Shown piece by piece: positions 50,269-56,672 of a stretch of 56,672 nucleotides of DNA. This stretch comes from Desulfomicrobium sp. (GTDB lineage Bacteria; Desulfobacterota; Desulfovibrionia; Desulfovibrionales; Desulfomicrobiaceae). Numbering within the stretch: the first letter of the stretch is position 1; the number at the start of each line of letters is the position of its first letter. Made by a program: the position numbers and the translations under genes. A model generated the notes under the pieces. It was not told the DNA's origin. It saw only the letters and a list, made by a program, of their open reading frames with translations, and made no database searches. Where the stretch lies: NCBI GenBank assembly GCA_024709365.1, contig JANJWV010000118.1, positions 1-56,672 of the forward strand. Reading direction: 5' to 3'.

Positions 50269-51618
50269 ATGGGCAGACTTTTCGGAACGGACGGAATCAG
50301 GGGACGCGTCAACAGCCACCCCATGCAGCCGGAACTCGTGCTGCGACTCGGGTTGGCCGCGGGCCAGTATTTCCGCAACGGCAGCAGGCGGCACAGGGTC
50401 GTCATCGGCAAGGACACGCGGCTTTCGGGGTACGTCTTCGAGTCGGCCCTGACCTCGGGCTTCTGCGCCGCCGGCATGGACGTCTTCCTGGTCGGTCCCA
50501 TGCCGACCCCGGCCATCAGCTTCCTGACGCGCAGCATGCGCGCCGATCTGGGCGTGGTCATCTCCGCCTCCCACAACCCCTACATGGACAACGGCATCAA
50601 GTTCTTCGACAAGGACGGCTTCAAGCTGGCCGACGAGGCGGAGAACGAGATCGCGGCCATGGTCACCAATCCGGACTTCGCCTGGGACTACCCTGCCTAC
50701 GATCAGGTCGGCCGGGCCAGGAAGATCCAGGACAGCCCGGGGCGCTACATCGTCGAGCTCAAGCACAGCTTCCCGGCGGGCATGACTCTGGACGGCCTGA
50801 CCATTGTCCTCGACTGCGCCCACGGGGCCGCGTACCGCGTCGCGCCGCTCATCTTCGAGGAACTCGGCGCCAAGGTCGTGACCCTCGGCGTCGAGCCCGA
50901 CGGATTGAACATCAACAAGGGCTGCGGTTCCCTGCACCCCGAGTGCCTTGCGGCCAAGATCAGGGAGCACCGGGCCGACATAGGCCTGGCCCTGGACGGG
51001 GACGCCGACCGGCTCATCGTGGTCGACGAGCACGGAACCGTGCTCGACGGGGACCAGATCATGGCCGTGTGCGCGGACGAGATGCTGTCCCGCGGGACCC
51101 TCGCCGGCAACACGCTGGTCGCCACGGTCATGAGCAACATGGCCCTGGAGGTCTTCATGCAGGAGCGCGGCGGCAGGCTGGTGCGGACCAAGGTCGGCGA
51201 CCGGTATGTCGTTGAGGAAATGCGCAGGGGGGGGTATCTTCTCGGCGGGGAACAGTCCGGCCATCTGGTCTTCATGGAGCATTCGACCACGGGCGACGGG
51301 ACCCTGGCGGCCCTGCAGCTGCTGCGCATCATGGTCGCCAGGCAGCGCTCCATCTCCGAGATCGCCGGGTTGCTGACGCCTTTCCCCCAGAAGCTCGTCA
51401 ACGTGAAGGTCAAGCGCAAGGTCCCCTTCGCCGAAGTGCCCTCCATCCAGGCGGCGGTGAAGAACGCGGAGGAGCGGCTGGGCAGGACGGGCCGCGTCCT
51501 GCTGCGCTATTCCGGGACCGAGTCCCTGGCCCGCATCATGGTCGAAGCCCAGGATGAACGTCTGGTCAACGACCTGTGCGACGATCTGACCCAGGCCGTG
51601 GAGTCGGGGCTGGCCTGA
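50269..51618 (+). CDS. glmM: Phosphoglucosamine mutase
   Basis: It turns glucosamine-6-phosphate into glucosamine-1-phosphate for peptidoglycan and LPS. The 449-residue chain starts [12 protein letters not shown], has the phosphoserine motif SASHNP (Ser101), the metal loop DGDADR and the C-terminal RYSGTES. In Gram-positive bacteria GlmM also inhibits CdaA, which fits its place in this operon. AGGAGAGCGG precedes the ATG. Confidence 0.95.
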   Translation: MGRLFGTDGIRGRVNSHPMQPELVLRLGLAAGQYFRNGSRRHRVVIGKDTRLSGYVFESALTSGFCAAGMDVFLVGPMPTPAISFLTRSMRADLGVVISASHNPYMDNGIKFFDKDGFKLADEAENEIAAMVTNPDFAWDYPAYDQVGRARKIQDSPGRYIVELKHSFPAGMTLDGLTIVLDCAHGAAYRVAPLIFEELGAKVVTLGVEPDGLNINKGCGSLHPECLAAKIREHRADIGLALDGDADRLIVVDEHGTVLDGDQIMAVCADEMLSRGTLAGNTLVATVMSNMALEVFMQERGGRLVRTKVGDRYVVEEMRRGGYLLGGEQSGHLVFMEHSTTGDGTLAALQLLRIMVARQRSISEIAGLLTPFPQKLVNVKVKRKVPFAEVPSIQAAVKNAEERLGRTGRVLLRYSGTESLARIMVEAQDERLVNDLCDDLTQAVESGLA

Positions 51619-51679
51619 AATCGAAATTTTGAGGTGCGGGGAACCCCCGCCCTCGTCGGGTATAAACAAGGAGCGATCC

Positions 51680-52552
51680 ATGCAGGTACGTAAAGTTGTC
51701 ATTCCGGTGGCAGGGTGGGGAACCAGATCACTTCCGGCGACCAAGAATGTGCCCAAGGAAATTCTGCCGGTGTTCCGGAAACCCTCCATCCAATATATCG
51801 TGGAGGAGGCCATTGCCTCGGGCCTGTCGGATGTGGTTTTCGTCAACAACCAGAACAAGCGCATCATCGAGGACCATTTCGACTACAACCTCGCCCTGGA
51901 GCAGCTGCTGGAACGCAAGGGTCAGACGGATCTCCTGGCCGAGGTGCGCAAGGTGGCCATGATGGCCAACATCATCGTCGTGCGCCAGAAAGAGCAGCTG
52001 GGCCTGGGCCATGCGGTGCTTTGCGCGCGGGAGGTGGTCAAGGACGAGCCCTTCGCCGTCATGGTCGGCGACGATCTCATGTTCAACCGCGACCCCGGCA
52101 TCAACCAGCTCCTCGAAGTCTGGAAGAACGAGCGCATGCCCGTGGTCGGCGTCATGGAAGTGCCGCGCGACCGCGTCAGCAAGTACGGCATCATCGACGC
52201 CGAGGAGTTTGCGCCCGGACTGTACCGCATCCGCGGCGTGAAGGAGAAGCCCGACATGGAGAGCGCGCCGTCGCGTCTGGCCCTGGTTGGTCGCTACGTG
52301 CTGACGCCCGAAGTGTTCAAGCATCTCGAAGGGCTCAAGCCCGACCACACCGGCGAGATCCAGCTGACCGACGCCCTGCAGTCCATGGCGCGGGAGAACC
52401 GCCTCCTGGCCGTGAAGCTGCGCGGACAGCGCTTCGACGTGGGCGACTGGGTGGACTACCTGACCGCCAACATCTACTTCGCCCTGCAGGACGAGGATCT
52501 GCGCTACGATCTCATCGCCCGCCTGCGCGAACTGATCCCGCCCTCCCGCTAG
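51680..52552 (+). CDS. galU: UTP-glucose-1-phosphate uridylyltransferase
   Basis: It makes UDP-glucose for LPS, glycans and periplasmic glucans. The 290-residue chain follows the GalU pattern (VIPVAG..TR..PATK..PKEILPV, VGRYVLTPEVF, GEIQLTDAL, RFDVGD). The nucleotide loop reads AGWGTRSLPATKNVPKE, where most GalU have AGLGTR.LPATKA.PKE, so Trp replaces a small hydrophobic residue. AAGGAG precedes the ATG. It lies 61 bases after glmM, beyond a hairpin without a T-run, and ends in a strong terminator. Confidence 0.92.
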   Translation: MQVRKVVIPVAGWGTRSLPATKNVPKEILPVFRKPSIQYIVEEAIASGLSDVVFVNNQNKRIIEDHFDYNLALEQLLERKGQTDLLAEVRKVAMMANIIVVRQKEQLGLGHAVLCAREVVKDEPFAVMVGDDLMFNRDPGINQLLEVWKNERMPVVGVMEVPRDRVSKYGIIDAEEFAPGLYRIRGVKEKPDMESAPSRLALVGRYVLTPEVFKHLEGLKPDHTGEIQLTDALQSMARENRLLAVKLRGQRFDVGDWVDYLTANIYFALQDEDLRYDLIARLRELIPPSR

Positions 52553-52571
52553 ACGCGATCACGATTCTCAC

Positions 52572-52608
52572 GGGGGAACGGGCCGGTCCGTTCCCCCTCT
52601 CTTTTTTT
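52572..52608 (+). terminator. Terminator after galU
   Basis: A 10-bp perfect stem (GGGGGAACGG / CCGTTCCCCC) with a six-base loop, followed by TCTCTTTTTTT. Confidence 0.9.
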
Positions 52609-52609
52609 C

Positions 52610-54928
52610 GTGGAGCCCATGAGCCAGTACTGTTCCGTCCTCCTCCTCTGCGCCCCGTACAGCGCGCTGACGTATTCCCTGCCCCAATCCCTGCCGAGGG
52701 AAATGTGGCGGGAGGGCGTGCGTGTGATCGTTCCCTTGGGTCGGTCGCTGCGGGTTGGGGTGATCGTGGGGACGGACGTGCCTTCACCCGAAGGGTGCGC
52801 GTGCCGCGACGTGGTCTGGCCCGTGGACTCGGAACCTTTTTTTTCGGTCGCGTATCTCGATTTCATCCGCGACCTTTCCGTGCGACAGATGGACGCGCCG
52901 GGGCGGATTCTGGCCCGCGTGCTGCCGTCGGCGCTGCGCGAGGTCCCGTCCTTCAGGGCTCGCGACGGCCGGATCGTGCCCCTTGGCGAACTGGACGGGA
53001 GCGGGGACCGCACCGGCCTGGCCGAGGCCTGGCTGCAGGGAGGGTTCGCGCCCGTCCTGGCCCAGCGCCGGACAGACAGGCTCTACTCCCTGACCTCGGA
53101 ACCGCCCTGGCCCCTGCGGCCGCAGGCCACGGCCCAACTCGACGTCCTGCGCTATCTGGACGTCCACGGCGTGTCGTCCTCCAAGGCACTGGCCGGGCAT
53201 TTCGGCAAAAGTGTCGCGCAGGTGCTGGGCACCCTGGCGCGCAAGGGGCTGGTCCGGGAGGTCGAGTCGGCGTTCGAAGCCGCGGACGTCTGCGCACCGA
53301 GCCCGGTGCGCCTGACCCTCACGCCCGAGCAGGAAAGGGCGGTTGACGGCTTCTGGAGGCTCCTTCTGGCCGACACGCCCGAGTCGGCGCTGCTGTTCGG
53401 CGTGACGGGCAGCGGCAAGACGGCCGTGTACATGGAGCTGGCCAGGAGGGCCCTGTGCAGCGGCCGGCATGTCATGCTCCTGGCCCCGGAAGTGGCCATC
53501 GCCCTGAAACTGTACGAGGACGTGCGGTCGGCCCTGCCCGAGGCGCAGGTGCGGCTGTTTCACGGCTACCTGGCCGCGGGGGAGCGGCTCAGGACGTTTG
53601 CGGAGCTGGCCGGCAGGACGGAGCCCTGCATCGTCGTCGGCACCAGGTCGAGCCTCTTTCTGCCGCTGGAGCCCGGGCTGGTCATTCTCGACGAGGAGCA
53701 CGACGCCTCCTTCAAGCAGGACGAGGGACTGGTCTACCAGGCAAGGGAGCTGGCCTACGGCCGCGTCTCCCGCAGCGGGGGGCTCCTGCTCATGGGGTCG
53801 GCCACGCCGGACGTGAAGGTCTTTCATGCGGCCCGCAGTGGCGGCATCGCGGTGGAATCGCTTTCAAGCCGCATCGGCGAGTCGCGACTGCCCGAGGTCA
53901 CGCTGGTGGACCTGCGCTCCGAACCGCCCGAGCACGGGCCCTTCGCCACGTCCGTGCGCGATGCGCTCGTGGCGGCGATCCAGGCCGGGGAGCAGGCGAT
54001 CATTCTGCACAACAGGCGCGGCTACGCGCCCGTCCTCTACTGCGAGGCCTGCGACACGCCCCTGAAGTGCCCGCACTGCCAGGTCTCCCTGACGCTGCAC
54101 AAGCGGCGCGAGCTGTTGCTGTGCCACTATTGCGGCCACACACTGCTCTTTCCCCTGTCCTGCCCCTCGTGCAGGGGCCACGAGTTTCTGCCCCTGGGGG
54201 CCGGGACCGAGCGCCTGGAGGAGTTCCTGCGCGACGAACTGCCCCAGGACACGCGCATCCTGCGCCTGGACCGCGACACGGCCCGCCGGGCTGGCTCAAT
54301 GCAGGACACGCTGTCGGCCTTCGCCAGGCAGGAGGCACAGGTCCTGGTCGGAACGCAGATGCTGAGCAAAGGGCACCATTTCCCGAACGTGACCCTGGTG
54401 GTGGTCGTGGACGGTGACCTGGGCTTGAATCTTCCGGATTACAGGGCTACGGAACGGTCGTTCCAGATGCTCGTGCAGGTGGCGGGAAGGGCCGGCCGCG
54501 GGGACAAGCCCGGCCGGGTGCTGATCCAGACCAGGAACCCCGGGCATTACTGCTGGCAGTATATCCGCGACAACGATTACGAAGGTTTTTTCGACAGGGA
54601 GATCGCCCTGCGCAAGACCATGGGCTATCCTCCGTTCATCAAGTTGGCCCTGGTGCGCATCTCCCTGCCCGTGGACCAGCCCGAGGGCGAACTGTTGGCG
54701 GCCTTTGGCGGCCGCATCCGCGCTCTGGGTACAGCGTCCGGGGTGAGGGTTCTGGGGCCGGCGCCGGCGCCGCTGGCCGTGCTGCGCGGGCGAAAGCGCT
54801 TCCAGTGCCTGCTCAAGGCCGACAGCTGGCCGGCCATCAGGGGGGTGTGCGCCGAAATGCGCAAGACGCTGCGTACGGAAAAAAATGTCCGCATGTCCGT
54901 GGATCTCGATCCCGTGGACATGCTCTAG
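52610..54928 (+). CDS. priA: Primosomal protein N' (PriA helicase)
   Basis: It restarts stalled replication forks. The 772-residue chain has an N-terminal DNA-binding region, a helicase core with Walker A GVTGSGKT and [11 protein letters not shown], and a zinc region with cysteines in [13 protein letters not shown] and [17 protein letters not shown]. The start is uncertain: GTG at 52610 directly follows the terminator T-run, and ATG at 52619 has only GGAG three bases away. Either way the gene starts right after the galU terminator, so its promoter must overlap. Confidence 0.92.
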   Translation: MEPMSQYCSVLLLCAPYSALTYSLPQSLPREMWREGVRVIVPLGRSLRVGVIVGTDVPSPEGCACRDVVWPVDSEPFFSVAYLDFIRDLSVRQMDAPGRILARVLPSALREVPSFRARDGRIVPLGELDGSGDRTGLAEAWLQGGFAPVLAQRRTDRLYSLTSEPPWPLRPQATAQLDVLRYLDVHGVSSSKALAGHFGKSVAQVLGTLARKGLVREVESAFEAADVCAPSPVRLTLTPEQERAVDGFWRLLLADTPESALLFGVTGSGKTAVYMELARRALCSGRHVMLLAPEVAIALKLYEDVRSALPEAQVRLFHGYLAAGERLRTFAELAGRTEPCIVVGTRSSLFLPLEPGLVILDEEHDASFKQDEGLVYQARELAYGRVSRSGGLLLMGSATPDVKVFHAARSGGIAVESLSSRIGESRLPEVTLVDLRSEPPEHGPFATSVRDALVAAIQAGEQAIILHNRRGYAPVLYCEACDTPLKCPHCQVSLTLHKRRELLLCHYCGHTLLFPLSCPSCRGHEFLPLGAGTERLEEFLRDELPQDTRILRLDRDTARRAGSMQDTLSAFARQEAQVLVGTQMLSKGHHFPNVTLVVVVDGDLGLNLPDYRATERSFQMLVQVAGRAGRGDKPGRVLIQTRNPGHYCWQYIRDNDYEGFFDREIALRKTMGYPPFIKLALVRISLPVDQPEGELLAAFGGRIRALGTASGVRVLGPAPAPLAVLRGRKRFQCLLKADSWPAIRGVCAEMRKTLRTEKNVRMSVDLDPVDML

Positions 54929-54951
54929 CCGTTTCATATCCGAGGGGAAAA

Positions 54952-56334
54952 ATGAAGAATATCAGAGTGGCCGATGTCCTTTTGTCCGAGTCGGGAGTTC
55001 CGTCGCTGGTGGTCCAGGGCTGGGTGCGGACCAAGCGCGAGAGCAAGGAGTTCGTGTTCTTGGAGATCAACGACGGGTCGTGTCTGAAGAATCTCCAGGC
55101 CATCGTCGACGCCGGAGCCTCAGGGTTCGAACTGATGGAGAAGGTCGGCACCGGTGCCGCCGTCCGTCTGGAGGGCGCCCTGGTGGAGTCTCCGGGACAG
55201 GGTCAGAAGTGGGAACTCAAGGCGCACAGCCTGGAAATCCTGGGAGAAGCCGATCCGAGCTACCCGTTGCAGAAGAAGCGGCACACCGACGAGTATCTGC
55301 GCACCATCGCCCACCTGCGTCCCCGCACCAACAAGTTCGGCGCCCTGAACCGCATCCGGGCCGAGCTGTCCTACGGCGTGCACCGCTTCTTCCACGAGCA
55401 GGGTTTCTTTCATGTGCACGCGCCCATCATCACGGGCTCGGACTGCGAGGGCGCCGGCGAGATGTTCCAGGTCACGACCCTGAATCTGAGCGATGTGCCC
55501 AAAAAAGGCGGCAAGGCCGACTTCGACCAGGATTTCTTCGGCAAGGAGGCGTCCCTGACTGTCTCCGGCCAGCTTGCGGCCGAGAACCTGGCCTGCGCTT
55601 TGGGTCGGGTCTATACCTTCGGCCCGACCTTCCGCGCCGAGAATTCCAACACGCCCAAGCACGCCGCCGAGTTCTGGATGATCGAGCCGGAGATGGCCTT
55701 CGCGGACCTGAGTGACAACATGGACCTTGGCGAGTCCTGCATCAAGTGGCTCATCACATACCTGCTGGACAACTGCCGCGACGACCTCGACCTCTTCGCC
55801 AACTTCGTGGACAAGACGCTTCTGGCTACCCTGGATAACATCCTGGCCAAGCCCTTCGTGCGCCTGCCCTACGAGGAGGCCGTCGCCATCCTCCGAAAGG
55901 CTCCCAGGAACTTCGAGTTCCCGGTGGACTTCGGGACCGACCTGCAGACCGAGCATGAGCGCTACCTGACGGAGGAGCACTTCAAGCAGCCCGTCATCGT
56001 TTTCGACTACCCCAAGGAGATCAAGGCGTTCTACATGCGCCTCAACGACGACGGGCGGACGGTGGGGGCCATGGACGTGCTGGTGCCGCGCATCGGAGAG
56101 CTCATTGGCGGCAGCGCCAGGGAGGAGCGCCTCGACGTACTTGAGCGCCGCATCGACGAACTGGGCCTGCCCAAGGAAGAATACTGGTGGTACCTGGATC
56201 TGCGCCGGTTCGGCACGGTTCCGCACGCCGGTTTCGGCATGGGCTTCGAGCGGCTGCTCATGCTGGTCACGGGCATCGCCAACATCCGCGATGTCATCCC
56301 GTTCCCGCGCACGCCGCGGCATCTGGAGTTTTGA
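54952..56334 (+). CDS. asnS: Asparagine-tRNA ligase
   Basis: A 460-residue class II synthetase. The anticodon-binding domain ([20 protein letters not shown]) is followed by the catalytic core with motif 1, [15 protein letters not shown], motif 2 ([26 protein letters not shown]) and motif 3 ([12 protein letters not shown]). The SDCEGAGE segment and the Asn-type motif 2 distinguish it from the aspartyl enzyme. GAGGGG precedes the ATG. It lies 23 bases after priA and just upstream of the rRNA operon. Confidence 0.94.
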   Translation: MKNIRVADVLLSESGVPSLVVQGWVRTKRESKEFVFLEINDGSCLKNLQAIVDAGASGFELMEKVGTGAAVRLEGALVESPGQGQKWELKAHSLEILGEADPSYPLQKKRHTDEYLRTIAHLRPRTNKFGALNRIRAELSYGVHRFFHEQGFFHVHAPIITGSDCEGAGEMFQVTTLNLSDVPKKGGKADFDQDFFGKEASLTVSGQLAAENLACALGRVYTFGPTFRAENSNTPKHAAEFWMIEPEMAFADLSDNMDLGESCIKWLITYLLDNCRDDLDLFANFVDKTLLATLDNILAKPFVRLPYEEAVAILRKAPRNFEFPVDFGTDLQTEHERYLTEEHFKQPVIVFDYPKEIKAFYMRLNDDGRTVGAMDVLVPRIGELIGGSAREERLDVLERRIDELGLPKEEYWWYLDLRRFGTVPHAGFGMGFERLLMLVTGIANIRDVIPFPRTPRHLEF

Positions 56335-56386
56335 TCCTGTCTAACTAGCTGAAATTGTATGATAAAAAGAAATTTTATGTTTCTTG

Positions 56387-56415
56387 TTGACATTCAGGTG
56401 CCACGCACATAGAAG
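56387..56415 (+). promoter_or_regulatory. rRNA promoter P1
   Basis: A perfect -35 TTGACA, a 17-base spacer, then TAGAAG as the -10 (four of six). Confidence 0.55.
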
Positions 56416-56514
56416 CCTCTTTCTGCGCTGCTGAACCGCAGCGCGGAAAGATGAGCGCCTGGCCACGATGCAGAACAGTCTGCGGGCCAAGTTGAAAAAA
56501 GAAGAAAAAAGCGC

Positions 56515-56543
56515 TTGACGGTGAGTGGGGTAGTCGATAGAGA
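56515..56543 (+). promoter_or_regulatory. rRNA promoter P2
   Basis: TTGACG, a 17-base spacer, then TAGAGA. Preceded by an A-rich stretch (GAAAAAAGAAGAAAAAAG), which may act as an UP element. Confidence 0.5.
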
Positions 56544-56569
56544 CGATTTCCTCTTGCCGGTTGGGCAAG

Positions 56570-56582
56570 GATCTTTGACAAA
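56570..56582 (+). promoter_or_regulatory. boxA-like antitermination site
   Basis: GATCTTTGACAAA resembles the E. coli boxA TGCTCTTTAACAA and lies in the leader about 75 bases before 16S, as in other rRNA operons. Confidence 0.45.
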
Positions 56583-56656
56583 TAAATAGCGAGTTGGAGC
56601 ATATAGAACGCTAGATAAGGTTTTATGAGCAACAAGGTTGCTCTACTAGTTATACG

Positions 56657-56672
56657 TAACTGGAGAGTTTGA
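56657..56672 (+). rRNA. 16S rRNA, 5' end only
   Basis: The window ends in AGAGTTTGA, which is the universal sequence beginning at position 8 of 16S rRNA. By that numbering base 1 lies near 56657. Everything else is outside the window. Confidence 0.9.

Larger units (their letters stand above)
56335..56656 (+). promoter_or_regulatory. rRNA operon promoter and leader region
   Basis: About 320 bases between asnS and 16S rRNA. Tandem promoter-like pairs lie at 56387-56415 and 56515-56543, a boxA-like element at 56570-56582, and a 7-bp hairpin (GAGCAAC-AAG-GTTGCTC) at 56627-56643 that may serve 16S processing. It is AT-rich compared with the rest of the window. No gene is visible. Confidence 0.75.

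Noticed and set aside
56575..56607. Third rRNA promoter starting at TTGACA
   Set aside because: The nearest -10 (TATAGA) is 21 bases away, too far; the TTGACA belongs to the boxA-like element.

Overview
The window is GC-rich, densely coded DNA from one bacterial chromosome. The gene set suggests a delta-proteobacterial sulfate reducer of the Desulfovibrionales, perhaps Desulfomicrobium-like. The clues are a tetraheme c-type cytochrome next to a chemoreceptor with its own heme motif, many HD-GYP proteins, a selenocysteine tRNA, and an ftsH-folP-cdaA-ybbR-glmM run. The genus is an inference from gene content; only 16 nt of 16S rRNA are present. I see no phage, insertion sequence or CRISPR array.

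Layout. 1-860: end of a YqaA-type membrane protein and a small monooxygenase-like protein. 1176-6452: an operator-like inverted repeat, a DUF2325 gene, two tiny Cys-rich genes and a diguanylate cyclase, then an HD-GYP protein, a six-EF-hand protein and a membrane HD-GYP protein. 6558-8672: a CpxA/CpxR-like pair with a perfect CpxR-type box upstream. 8785-13182: ppsA, diverging from a Na/Pi cotransporter. 13317-16891: histidine kinase plus REC/HD-GYP regulator. 16900-21601: an exported Lys/Gly-tailed protein and four glycosyltransferases (LPS or surface glycan). 21660-27081: opgG, a MoaE-like gene and a YcaO-TPR gene in one operon, diverging from a HerA-like ATPase. 27140-27551: three tRNA-Gly and one tRNA-Cys. 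27744-35008: dksA, an NFACT protein, moaA, a small unknown, phoH-ybeY, a second YcaO gene and a lipoprotein. 35183-38731: argFGH. 39327-42459: tetraheme cytochrome, heme-type chemoreceptor and solute-binding protein. 42541-45582: amidohydrolase, EamA exporter, AraC regulator and tRNA-Sec. 45799-56334: ftsH, folP, cdaA, ybbR, glmM, galU, priA and asnS. 56335-56672: rRNA promoters, leader and the first bases of 16S rRNA.

How the genes work together. Second-messenger signalling recurs: one diguanylate cyclase, three HD-GYP proteins (predicted c-di-GMP phosphodiesterases) and one diadenylate cyclase. Envelope functions form a second theme: Cpx-like control, glycosyltransferases, OpgG, GlmM and GalU. 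The best candidates for undescribed biology are the Cys-rich DUF2325/GGDEF operon with its operator, the cytochrome/heme-receptor/binding-protein trio, and the YcaO-TPR/MoaE-like/OpgG operon.
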